NCBI GenBank assembly: GCA_027482245.1 | Contig: JAIXWG010000064.1 | Coordinates: 124,001 to 188,000 of the forward strand | Origin: Acetobacteraceae bacterium | GTDB taxonomy: Bacteria; Pseudomonadota; Alphaproteobacteria; Acetobacterales; Acetobacteraceae | Reading direction: 5' to 3' | Length of the DNA: 64,000 nucleotides | In this document: piece by piece, positions 34,234 through 41,832 of the stretch | Layout: the number at the start of each line of letters is the position of its first letter | Numbering within the stretch: position 1 is the first letter of the stretch | Notes under the pieces: model-generated | The model's input: the letters and a program-made list of their open reading frames with translations, nothing else | Database searches by the model: none | Told to the model about the DNA's origin: nothing | Position numbers and translations under genes: made by a program

Positions 34234-34773
34234 TCAGGCCGTCTTCGCGGGGAAGCGTTCCGCCATGTCGGTGCCGGTGTAGTGGGGCGTCCAGCCGGTG
34301 GTGTCGGTGAAGACGCGCACCACGGCGAAGTTCGGATTCTCGCCGGCGTCGAACCAGTGCTTGCTGTTCGCGGGCACGCTGATCAGGTCGCCCGGACCGC
34401 AATGGGCGTCGAAGACCTTACCATCCATGTGCAGCACGAAGTTGCCCGTGCCGGCGTGGAAGAAGCGGACCTCGTCTTCCGTGTGCGTGTGTTCCGACAG
34501 GAACTTGGCACGCATCGCATCCTTCATCGGGTGGTCCGGCGTCAGCTTGATGACATCGGCCGTGCCTGCGCCCGTGCTGGCCAGGAAGGCATCGAGGTGC
34601 GGGCGATAGGCGGCCAGGATGGCCTCCGCATCCGCATCGGCCGGCAGGTCGGCCCGCGGCCACTGCTCGAACCGCACGCCGATCGCCTTGAGGTTGGTGG
34701 CGATCTCGGCAGGGTCCTCGGTGGCGAGGACCTGGCTGTTGGACGAGGCGTCCCAGATGGTCAGGCGGCTCAT
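34234..34773 (-). CDS. mtnD: Acireductone dioxygenase
   Basis: A 179-residue cupin. Metal ligands His95, His97 and Glu101 lie in HTHTEDEVRF, and His139 lies in SKHWFDAGE. With Fe2+ it converts acireductone to the methionine keto-acid precursor and formate; with Ni2+ it gives an off-pathway product. The ATG at 34773 overlaps the mtnB stop (ATGA), so the two are translationally coupled. Confidence 0.94.
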   Translation of the reverse strand: MSRLTIWDASSNSQVLATEDPAEIATNLKAIGVRFEQWPRADLPADADAEAILAAYRPHLDAFLASTGAGTADVIKLTPDHPMKDAMRAKFLSEHTHTEDEVRFFHAGTGNFVLHMDGKVFDAHCGPGDLISVPANSKHWFDAGENPNFAVVRVFTDTTGWTPHYTGTDMAERFPAKTA

Positions 34774-35381
34774 CGCATCCTCCTTTCCTGCATCTCGCAG
34801 GCCAGCATGAATTCCAGGGCTTCGAGGCGCGCCAGCGCCCCCGGCATGTCGGCGGCCCAGACATAGGAACCGTGGCCGCGGATCAAGTAGCCCGGCGGAG
34901 GCTCTGCCATGCCATCCCACAGCAGGTCCAGGCCCCGCTGCATGCGGGGAATATCCTGGTCGTTGTCCACCACCGGCACGGTGATCTCCGCCTCATGCGT
35001 CGGCAATCCGGGGAAGGCCTTCAGCAGCTCATAGCCCGCCAGCCGGATGCCCTCCCCCTCCGCCGCCCGGGACATCACGGTGTTGGCGATGGAATGGCCG
35101 TGCAGCACGGCGCCGGCTTCCGGGAATTTCCGGTAGATGCCGCAATGGAGCAGCGTCTCCGCTGAGCTGCGCTTGCCCGCCGTCAGCGGCCGCCCGTCGA
35201 TGTCCACCACCATGACGTCGCCGGGGCGGAGGAAGCCCTTGTGGCGGCCGGAGACGGTGACGGCGAGCGTGCGGGCATCGAGCCTGATCGAGAAATTGCC
35301 CGCGGTCGCCGGCACCAGGCCCTGGCGGTCCAGGCGGCGCCCGACCTCGATGATGGCGACCTCGACATGGTCAGGGATCAC
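34770..35381 (-). CDS. mtnB: Methylthioribulose-1-phosphate dehydratase
   Basis: A 203-residue class II aldolase-like enzyme. Zinc ligands lie in VLHGHSIANT and LIRGHGSYVW, and ATAGNFSIRL plus SSAETLLH are family motifs. It dehydrates MTRu-1-P to DK-MTP-1-P. The start is GTG 35381, which overlaps the TGA of the TRAP permease gene. The open frame continues far upstream, but there it is antisense-type reading inside the permease gene. Confidence 0.93.
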   Translation of the reverse strand: MIPDHVEVAIIEVGRRLDRQGLVPATAGNFSIRLDARTLAVTVSGRHKGFLRPGDVMVVDIDGRPLTAGKRSSAETLLHCGIYRKFPEAGAVLHGHSIANTVMSRAAEGEGIRLAGYELLKAFPGLPTHEAEITVPVVDNDQDIPRMQRGLDLLWDGMAEPPPGYLIRGHGSYVWAADMPGALARLEALEFMLACEMQERRMR

Positions 35382-37396
35382 GCCAGCTGTTCCTCGGGGA
35401 AGTTGCGGCGCTGCCAGAAGACCAGGCCGGCGCAGATGGCAAGGCCGAGCGCATCCGTGAAGCCCTCCGGGATCATCAGCGCGAGCCCGCCGGCGGCGGC
35501 GGCGAGCCGCAGCGGCAGCGGCAGGCGGCCGTTCATCATCCAGCCCTCCGTCGAGCACGCCAGCAGCCAGACGCCGAGGCTGGCGGTGACGAAGGATTGC
35601 AGGATGGGCAGCAGGTCCCCCTGCGCCAGCAGCGCGGGGGAGAGCCAGAACATGAAGGGCACGATGAAGGTGGCGAGGCCGAGCTTCACTGCGATGACGC
35701 TGGTCCGCCACATGTCGGCGCCCGCCATCGACGCGGCCGCGAAGCTGGCCAGCGCCACCGGTGGCGTGATGGCGGACAGGATGGCGAAGTAGAAGATGAA
35801 CATGTGGGCGACGAGCGGATCGACGCCGATCCGGATCAGCCCCGGCGCCACCACCGCTGCGGCGATGGCATAGGCCGCCGTCGTCGGCACCCCCATGCCG
35901 AGGATAATCGCCACCACCATGGCGAAGACCATGGCGAGGAAGACGGAGGCGCCGGCGATGTCCAGCAGCATGGTGGCGAAGCGGCCGCCCACGCCGGTCA
36001 GGCCGATGACGCCGGCGACGATGCCGGCCGCGGCGCAGACGGCGATCAGCTGCATCGTCTCCTTGGCCGATCCGCTCAGCGCGGTCTCGATCGCCTTCAG
36101 CGTCTCCCACGCCGCGCCGCCGATCGCGGCGCCGATGCCTTCCCCGCGCAGCGCCATGCGATGCACCAGCGCCGTGGCCAGCATGATGACGATGGTCGCG
36201 GCGATGCCGATCGCGGCGGCACGGAAGGGCGAATAGCCCATCAGCAGGATGACGATCAGCAGCACCAGCGGCGCCGCCATATAGGCGCGGCGGCCGAGAT
36301 CGACCCACCGCGGCAACTCCTCCCGCGGCAGGCCGCGGATGCCGGCCTTGCGGGCGTTCAGGTCGCAATGGATGTAGTTGGCGAGGTAGAAGAGCAGCGC
36401 CGGGATCAGCCCCGCCAGCGCGATCTCCGCATAGGCGCGGCCCAGCACCTCCGCCATGATGAAGGCGCCCGCGCCCATGACGGGGGGCGTGATCTGGCCG
36501 CCGGTGGAACTCGTCGCCTCCACCGCCGCCGCCGTCTCCCGGTCATAGCCCACGCGGCGCATCATCGGGATGGTGAAGGCGCCGGAGGCGACGACATTGG
36601 CGACCGCGCTGCCGGAGATGGTGCCGAAGAGGATGCCGGAGACGACCGTCACCTTGGCCGGCCCGCCCCGCGCGCGCCCGACCAGCGCCAGCGCGAAATC
36701 GTTGAAGTAGTCACCCGCCTTGGACGCCTGCAGGAAGGCGGCGAAGGTGACGAACAGGATGATGAAGCTGGCGGAGACCTGGATGATGGTGCCCAGCACG
36801 CCGTTATTGCCGAAGAGCTCCACCAGCACCTGATCCCAGCCGACGCCGCGGTGGTACAGGATGCCGGGCATCCAGGGCCCGACGAAGCAGTAGGCGATGA
36901 AGACGATGGCGATCAGCGGCATCACCGCCCCCGCCGTGCGGCGCGCGAATTCCAGCACCAGGGCCATGCCGACGCCACTCGCCGCCAGGTCCTGCCAGTT
37001 GGGGCCCATGAAGGACCGCATCTCGATCCCGTCCGCGTCCAGGATGTAGTGGGCGGGGACCAGGATGCAGGGGATCATCAGCGCCCAGTCATACCAGGGC
37101 ACCCGCCGCTCCACCTCGCCCGCATCCACCGCGCGCGGGGCAAAGAGCGCGAAGCCCAGCGCCGCGCCCAGGAAGACATGCACGGCGCGGGAGACGGTGG
37201 GGTCGACCGGATCGACCAGCAGGATCCAGAGGTGCCAGAGCACGAAGGCAGCGGCGGCGGCCCGCCACGCCAGGCCCTGCCAGCCCGCCAGGTCGCGCCG
37301 GGCGGAGGCGAATTCCATGTCGTCGATCGCCACGACGCCGTCGGTGGCGCTGGGCACAGCCTGCCCCGTGCCGTTCGTTGCCGGCTGATTGACCAT
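35378..37396 (-). CDS. TRAP transporter fused permease (DctQM, TAXI type)
   Basis: A 672-residue integral membrane protein with about 16 hydrophobic segments: a small DctQ-like part (spans in roughly residues 40-150) followed by the large DctM part. GTISGSAVANVVASGAF, TSSTGGQITPPVMGAGAF and GMGVPTTAAY are conserved DctM motifs. It drives Na+-coupled uptake of organic acids with a TAXI-type binding protein, which is not in the window. The GTGA overlap with mtnB and the run into mtnD and mtnC suggest one transcript, possibly linked to sulfur-compound uptake. Confidence 0.92.
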   Translation of the reverse strand: MVNQPATNGTGQAVPSATDGVVAIDDMEFASARRDLAGWQGLAWRAAAAAFVLWHLWILLVDPVDPTVSRAVHVFLGAALGFALFAPRAVDAGEVERRVPWYDWALMIPCILVPAHYILDADGIEMRSFMGPNWQDLAASGVGMALVLEFARRTAGAVMPLIAIVFIAYCFVGPWMPGILYHRGVGWDQVLVELFGNNGVLGTIIQVSASFIILFVTFAAFLQASKAGDYFNDFALALVGRARGGPAKVTVVSGILFGTISGSAVANVVASGAFTIPMMRRVGYDRETAAAVEATSSTGGQITPPVMGAGAFIMAEVLGRAYAEIALAGLIPALLFYLANYIHCDLNARKAGIRGLPREELPRWVDLGRRAYMAAPLVLLIVILLMGYSPFRAAAIGIAATIVIMLATALVHRMALRGEGIGAAIGGAAWETLKAIETALSGSAKETMQLIAVCAAAGIVAGVIGLTGVGGRFATMLLDIAGASVFLAMVFAMVVAIILGMGVPTTAAYAIAAAVVAPGLIRIGVDPLVAHMFIFYFAILSAITPPVALASFAAASMAGADMWRTSVIAVKLGLATFIVPFMFWLSPALLAQGDLLPILQSFVTASLGVWLLACSTEGWMMNGRLPLPLRLAAAAGGLALMIPEGFTDALGLAICAGLVFWQRRNFPEEQLA

Positions 37397-37550
37397 GGAC
37401 GCCCCCCAAATGCGACGCGCCGGCCCCGGTGACGGGGTCGGCGCGCGGCCCCGCCATGGGGCGGGGCTCGACCTTATGCCGCGAGCCTAGGGCCCGCGGC
37501 CGATCGCATCAACCGCGCCCCCGGGATGGCCCGGCGGGGCGCGGCCGGGA

Positions 37551-37823
37551 TCAGGCGGCGGGGCGGGACGGGTTGGCGGCGGTCGCCGTGCCGGTCGTCT
37601 GCGCACCGGGGGCGGCGATGGAGCCGGCCGGCTGGGCCGGCGTCTGCGCCGCCGGGTCGGCCGCCATGGAGGCGTCCTTCACCTCGTCCTCCTTCATGTT
37701 CTGCTTGAAGGACTTGATGCCCTTGGCCAGGTCGCCCATCAGGCCGCTGATCTTGCCGCTGCCGAACAGCAGCAGGATGACCAGCAGCACCACGAGCCAG
37801 TGCCAGATGCTGAAGGAACCCAT
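37551..37823 (-). CDS. tatA: Twin-arginine translocase subunit TatA
   Basis: A 90-residue protein: MGSFSIWHWLVVLLVILLLFGSGKI gives the short periplasmic end, one membrane span and the FGxxK hinge, then an amphipathic helix (DLAKGIKSFKQNM) and a Pro/Ala/Thr tail. It forms the pore-like part of the Tat export system. ATG 37823 is the canonical start. tatB and tatC are absent from the window. A strong hairpin and a predicted promoter lie directly upstream. Confidence 0.92.
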   Translation of the reverse strand: MGSFSIWHWLVVLLVILLLFGSGKISGLMGDLAKGIKSFKQNMKEDEVKDASMAADPAAQTPAQPAGSIAAPGAQTTGTATAANPSRPAA

Positions 37824-37837
37824 CGTGACGCCTCGAT

Positions 37838-37861
37838 CCCAAAGGGGCCTGCCCCTTTGGG
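37838..37861 (-). promoter_or_regulatory. Hairpin in the tatA 5' leader
   Basis: Perfect 11-bp arms CCCAAAGGGGC/GCCCCTTTGGG with a 2-base centre. It lies 15 bp before the tatA ATG, with the GAGG ribosome-binding site between stem and start. It could modulate translation or mRNA stability, or be a copy of a dispersed palindrome. Confidence 0.5.
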
Positions 37862-37886
37862 GCGGACCGGACAATTTCCAGGCGGA

Positions 37887-37915
37887 ACACTAGTGCGCGT
37901 CCCCGCCCGGCGCAA
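37887..37915 (-). promoter_or_regulatory. Predicted tatA promoter
   Basis: On the minus strand TTGCGC (37915-37910) and TAGTGT (37892-37887) are separated by 17 bp. Transcription would start near 37880, giving a leader of about 57 bases that contains the hairpin. The same -10 hexamer occurs in the predicted promoter of the response regulator at 50.5 kb. Confidence 0.4.
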
Positions 37916-38098
37916 ACCGACACATGGCGCGTCCGTCATCTGGAGACAACGGGGGTAGGCCCATTTTGGCGCGCGCCGTCCCCAGGGCCCGTGGAGATCG
38001 GGCCGAAGGCGCCCGGCCATGCACAGGCGGTTCATATCCCCGGTGCATCCTGCCCCCGCCGCGCCGGCGGAGGAGGGCGCAGGAACATGGATTTGTGA

Positions 38099-38127
38099 TT
38101 GCCATCCTGTAACTCATCACCTATATC
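38099..38127 (+). promoter_or_regulatory. Predicted terC promoter
   Basis: TTGCCA (38099-38104) and TATATC (38122-38127) are separated by exactly 17 bp, in the most AT-rich patch of the 490-bp gap between tatA and terC. Transcription would start near 38134, leaving a leader of about 180 bases before the terC ATG. The rest of the gap left of 38098 shows only the tatA promoter and hairpin. Confidence 0.5.
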
Positions 38128-38133
38128 GCCCCC

Positions 38134-38313
38134 GATCCGGGCCCCTCTGGCGTCCGGGCATCGCGTGCCGAAAGCACGCGCCGCCCGTCGCGATGTCGGA
38201 TCGTCAGAGAGACCACACACGACCCGGCCCGGATCGTGTCCGCGCCGGGACACCCCAACCATGCCCTGCGGCCCGCGGAAGCGGTCGTCGAGGGGCGCCC
38301 GGAGCGAACGACC
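38134..38313 (+). ncRNA. Long structured 5' leader of terC (candidate cis-regulatory RNA)
   Basis: Three nested helices can be drawn. P1 is a perfect 10-bp pairing of 38134-38143 (GATCCGGGCC) with 38226-38235. P2 is 8 bp with one G-U, 38145-38152 with 38202-38209. P3 pairs TCCGGGCATCGCG (38153-38165) with CGCGATGTCGGA (38190-38201), with a bulge. The 3' side holds an unpaired AGACCACACACGACCC between P2 and P1. TerC/Alx genes are often controlled by the manganese yybP-ykoY riboswitch, but I cannot recognise its conserved loops here. No metal or ligand can be assigned. Confidence 0.45.
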
Positions 38314-39345
38314 ATGGAATTCCTCGTCGCCGAATGGATCGGCAAACCCGTCTGGATGTGGGCGGGCTTCTTCACCATCGTCTTCCTGCTGCTCGCCTTC
38401 GACCTCGGCGTGCTGCACAAGGAAGACAAGGAGATGGGGATCGCCGAGAGCCTGAAGCTCTCCGCCTTCTACATCGGCTTCGCGATCGTCTATGGCGGCG
38501 CCATCTGGTGGGCCTATGATTCCGGCCACATCACCACCGAAGACGGCACCCATGCCGGCATCACCTACTTCACCGGCTTCTTCATCGAGAAGGCGCTGTC
38601 GATCGACAACGTCTTCGTCATCAGCCTGATCTTCGGCTTCTTCGCCATCCCGCGGAAGTACCAGTACCGCGCGCTCGTCTGGGGCATCATCGCGGTCATC
38701 GTGCTGCGCGGCATCATGATCGGCGTCGGCGCCGCGCTGGTGCAGGAATACAGCTGGATCCTCTACGTCTTCGGCGCCTTCCTGATCGGCACGGGCATCA
38801 AGATGCTGGTGGTGCCGGAAGGCGACACCGACGTCTCCAAGAACCCGGTGGTGCGCTTCTTCAAGAAGCACATGCGGGTGACGGACGAGCTGCATGGCGA
38901 GAAGTTCTTCATCCGCCAGCCGGATGCGTCGAAGGGCGGCAAGGTCGTGCTGTGGGCGACGCCGCTGTTCCTGGCGCTGGTCGTCATCAACATCGCCGAC
39001 CTGATCTTCGCGGTGGACAGCGTGCCGGCGATCTTCGCCATCACGACCGACACCTTCGTCGTCTACACCGCGAACATCATGGCGATCCTCGGCCTGCGCG
39101 CGCTGTACTTCGCGCTCGCCGCCATGGTGCACCGCTTCCACTACCTGAAGTATGCGCTGGCCCTGGTGCTGGTCTTCATCGGCGCGAAGATCTTCTGGAA
39201 CCAGATCTTCGGGAAGGTGGACCCGGCCATCTCGCTCGGCGTGACCCTGGCCCTGATCGCGGGCGGCGTCTTCTACAGCCTGTGGAAGACCCGCAACGAT
39301 CCGGTGGAGCCCGCCGACGCCGCCGGGGCCGGCAAGTCCGCCTGA
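38314..39345 (+). CDS. TerC/Alx family membrane protein
   Basis: A 343-residue inner-membrane protein with about nine hydrophobic spans. FIEKALSIDNVFVISLIFGFF and VINIADLIFAVDSVPAIFAIT are the two inverted repeats of the family, each with a conserved Asp in a membrane segment. Members act in Mn2+ export, metal loading of secreted enzymes and tellurite resistance. ATG 38314 has GGAG upstream; the longer GTG frame would read through the structured leader. It is followed by a terminator-like hairpin and the PYP-like gene. Confidence 0.9.
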   Translation: MEFLVAEWIGKPVWMWAGFFTIVFLLLAFDLGVLHKEDKEMGIAESLKLSAFYIGFAIVYGGAIWWAYDSGHITTEDGTHAGITYFTGFFIEKALSIDNVFVISLIFGFFAIPRKYQYRALVWGIIAVIVLRGIMIGVGAALVQEYSWILYVFGAFLIGTGIKMLVVPEGDTDVSKNPVVRFFKKHMRVTDELHGEKFFIRQPDASKGGKVVLWATPLFLALVVINIADLIFAVDSVPAIFAITTDTFVVYTANIMAILGLRALYFALAAMVHRFHYLKYALALVLVFIGAKIFWNQIFGKVDPAISLGVTLALIAGGVFYSLWKTRNDPVEPADAAGAGKSA

Positions 39346-39374
39346 CGGCCGGGCCGCAGGGCGACAGCAATCGG

Positions 39375-39404
39375 GGGCCGTCCGGTGGGAACGCCGGGCG
39401 GCCC
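39375..39404 (+). terminator. Terminator-like hairpin after terC
   Basis: An 11-bp stem with one G-U pair (39375-39385 with 39394-39404), an 8-base loop, then TTCCGCCTTC. The T-content behind it is low, so termination may be partial. Confidence 0.4.
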
Positions 39405-39494
39405 TTCCGCCTTCAGGCCCTTAAGCGATTTGTCACCGCCTGCGTCCTATCACCGTCCCGCCAGGAAGGCCGGACCGGCGAGGACGAACAGACG

Positions 39495-39935
39495 ATGAGC
39501 GATGCGATCGACAGGGCGGTGTCCCATGGGGCGTCCCGCGATCCCGCGGCCGATGCGGCGGACGGGGCCGGCCCCTCTCCCTTCGATCCCGGCCTCTTCG
39601 ACTGGCTGGAAGCAGCCTCGCCGGAGGCCAGGGACAACCTGCCCTACGGCGTCGCCACGCTCGGCACCGATGGCCGTGTGGAGCATTACGGGGCCACCGA
39701 ATCGCGCCTCAGCGGCCTCGGCCGCGACCGCGTGCTGGGCCGGGACTTCTTCGGCACCGTCGCCCCCTGCATGAACAACTTCCTCGTCGCCCATCGCTTC
39801 GCCACGGAACCCGACCTCGACGCCGTGGTGGACTACGTCCTCACGCTCCGCATGGCGCCCCGCAAGGTGAAGCTGCGCCTGCTGCGCCGCGCCGACGCCC
39901 CCCGCATGTACCTGGTGATCGAGAGGCGGGTCTGA
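39495..39935 (+). CDS. Photoactive yellow protein-like PAS photoreceptor
   Basis: A 146-residue single PAS protein. It aligns without gaps to photoactive yellow protein across the chromophore region: Tyr65, Glu69 and Cys92 correspond to PYP Tyr42, Glu46 and Cys69, with the stretch GRDFFGTVAPC matching GKNFFKDVAPC. Met120 in LRMAPRKVK matches PYP Met100. Thr50 is Ser73 here, and the gating Arg52 is Leu75. PYP binds p-coumaric acid through Cys69 and senses blue light. No tyrosine ammonia-lyase or clear coumaroyl ligase lies nearby. The two-PAS gene follows 1 bp after its stop. Confidence 0.78.
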   Translation: MSDAIDRAVSHGASRDPAADAADGAGPSPFDPGLFDWLEAASPEARDNLPYGVATLGTDGRVEHYGATESRLSGLGRDRVLGRDFFGTVAPCMNNFLVAHRFATEPDLDAVVDYVLTLRMAPRKVKLRLLRRADAPRMYLVIERRV

Positions 39936-39936
39936 G

Positions 39937-41001
39937 ATGGACGCGCCTGCAGCCCCGGACGACGCCAGCTACGAGACGCTGATCGAGTTCCTCTACCTCG
40001 TGCCGATCGGCATCGTAAAGTTCGGGCCCGACGGCGCCATCGACATGGCCAATCCGGCCGCGGCCGCGCTGCTGATGCCGCTGTCGCGGGACGGGGAGAT
40101 GGCCAACATCTTCACCCTGCTCGACCGCGCCGCGCCGGACCTGCGCGACCATGTGCAGCGCTTCCAGGAACCGGCCGGGCGCATCCTGGACCAGGTGACG
40201 GTCAGCCTGGAGGAGCCGCGCTGCACCCTCATGCTCGACGTCACCCGCATCAATGCCGGCACCTTCATGGCCGTGGTGCAGAATGTCAGCGAGCTGACGG
40301 AGGCGCGGCGGGAAGTGATGCGCCGTACGGAAGCGCAGCGCATGCTGGCCTCCGTCTTCATGCATCTCAGCACGCCCGTGGTGGTGGTGCGGCAGGACGG
40401 CTTCATCCTGCTGGCCAACGCCGCCTTCCAGAAGGCGATGGGCTATGGCGGCAGCAACCTGCAGGGGCTGCACATCGATGCCCTGCTGCCGCCCGATCCC
40501 GCCGGCGCCGTCCGCGCCGCGCGCGCCCAGCAGATGGTGGACGGCAAGCCCTTCCAGATGGAGATCACCGCCATCGGCAAGGACGGGTCGCGCTTCCAGG
40601 CCGTGAAGCACGCCGCCATCCTGAACGGGACCAGCGACCGGCAGGTGCGGGTGCTGACGCTGCTGCCGGTCTGCGGCAGCCGCCGCGGCGTGGCGGAACC
40701 GACCGTCGCGCAGGTCCGCACCCTCAGCCTCCACCGCTACCGGGACCTGCTGCCCGATGACTGGCCCCGGATCGTCCAGCGCGCCACGACGCTGGTGGAA
40801 GACGCGGTGCGCCCCCTGCTCGGCCCCGCGGACATCCTGAAGCGAGGGCGCGACGACAGCTTCATCCTGTGGTTCGCCGATGACGACGAGGCCCGGCGCA
40901 ACCTGGTGCTGGTGCGCGCCGCCCAGGCCGTCCACCGCGTCTTCGTCACCGAATTCGGCCGCCGCGTCGCGCAGGCCGTCACCGGCGCGATCGCCGCCTG
41001 A
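39937..41001 (+). CDS. Two-PAS signalling protein with degenerate cyclase-like C-terminus
   Basis: A 354-residue cytoplasmic protein. PAS-1 covers about residues 12-115 (FLYLVPIGIVKFGPDGAIDMANPAA) and PAS-2 about 130-240 (STPVVVVRQDGFILLANAAFQKAMGY). A linking helix of the kind found in signal-transmitting PAS proteins separates them. The last ~90 residues contain GPADILKRGRDDSFILWF, which looks like a GGDEF-type DxLxRxGGDEF segment that has lost the catalytic residues; this is inference. Its ATG follows the PYP-like stop by one base, so the two proteins are very likely partners in one light or redox pathway. Confidence 0.75.
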   Translation: MDAPAAPDDASYETLIEFLYLVPIGIVKFGPDGAIDMANPAAAALLMPLSRDGEMANIFTLLDRAAPDLRDHVQRFQEPAGRILDQVTVSLEEPRCTLMLDVTRINAGTFMAVVQNVSELTEARREVMRRTEAQRMLASVFMHLSTPVVVVRQDGFILLANAAFQKAMGYGGSNLQGLHIDALLPPDPAGAVRAARAQQMVDGKPFQMEITAIGKDGSRFQAVKHAAILNGTSDRQVRVLTLLPVCGSRRGVAEPTVAQVRTLSLHRYRDLLPDDWPRIVQRATTLVEDAVRPLLGPADILKRGRDDSFILWFADDDEARRNLVLVRAAQAVHRVFVTEFGRRVAQAVTGAIAA

Positions 41002-41016
41002 CAAGGCGCGCCGGCG

Positions 41017-41832
41017 TCAGCGCCGGCGGAAGCGACGCGCGAGGTAGAGGGTCTGGCGCGTCTCCAGCGCCGTGCGCAGCAGCGAACCGCGCATGGCGGC
41101 AAACTCCCGCAGCACCGGGCGGAACAGCTTCTGGCGCGCGATCTCCGCAGCCTTGTCGACCTCCATCGCCTCCAGCGCCGCCAGCACGCCCTCATTCAGC
41201 TCCGCCGTCGCCAGCGGTTCCAGCGCGGGATGGGCGAAGGCCGCCTCCAGCGCCGGCAGCATGGCCGGGCTCCGCATGTCGGCCCAGGTGAAGACACCCC
41301 CCGGCCGCAGCACGCGCGCCACCTCCGCCACGAAGCGATCCATGCTGCCGTAGCAGTGGGAGGATTCGATGTTCACCACCACGTCGAAGCCGGCATCGGC
41401 GAAGGGCAGCGCTTCCGCATCGCCGACGCGGAAGAGGAGGCCCGGGACGCCCGGATTCAGCGCCCGCGCGCGCGCCACCGTGGCCGCGGCCCTGTCCACG
41501 CCGGTCACGCTGGCCACCCCACCCTGGCGCGCCAGCCAGGCGGCGCCGCCGCCATGGCCCGACCCGATCTCCAGCACCGCCTTGCCGCGCAGATCGAGCC
41601 CCTCCACCGCCTGGTGGTAGAGGCCGATGAAGGCGCGCTCCGCCTCCTCCGCCGGCGCCAGCGGGAAAGCGGGGCCGGCGGGGATGTAGCCGTAGTTCAT
41701 GAAGCGCCAGCGCGGCCGCCGCCAGACGCTGGAGATGACGGTGTAGCTGGCCTTCCAGGCCGCGCGCCGCACCCGCGGGAAGGCGCCGCGCTCCGTCGCC
41801 TGCAGCATGCGGGTGAAGAGCGCGTTGGCCAT
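41017..41832 (-). CDS. Class I SAM-dependent methyltransferase
   Basis: A 271-residue methyltransferase with the SAM motif VLEIGSGHGGGAAWLA, acidic VTGVDRAA, GDAEALPFADAGFDVVVNIESSH and the VLRPGGVFTWAD loop. The overall build resembles enzymes acting on lipids or polyketides. ATG 41832 overlaps the last base of the upstream stop (TGATG), so it is coupled to the ferritin-like hydrolase gene. It converges on the two-PAS gene; a GC-rich hairpin (41010-41027) covers its stop. Confidence 0.85.
   Translation of the reverse strand: MANALFTRMLQATERGAFPRVRRAAWKASYTVISSVWRRPRWRFMNYGYIPAGPAFPLAPAEEAERAFIGLYHQAVEGLDLRGKAVLEIGSGHGGGAAWLARQGGVASVTGVDRAAATVARARALNPGVPGLLFRVGDAEALPFADAGFDVVVNIESSHCYGSMDRFVAEVARVLRPGGVFTWADMRSPAMLPALEAAFAHPALEPLATAELNEGVLAALEAMEVDKAAEIARQKLFRPVLREFAAMRGSLLRTALETRQTLYLARRFRRR

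Noticed and set aside
35597..37432. 611-codon plus-strand frame opposite the TRAP permease
   Set aside because: Asp/His/Gln-rich antisense reading of membrane-protein codons; no domain recognised.
38041..38313. yybP-ykoY manganese riboswitch before terC
   Set aside because: The context fits, but the conserved loop sequences of that family were not found by eye; kept only as an unclassified structured leader.
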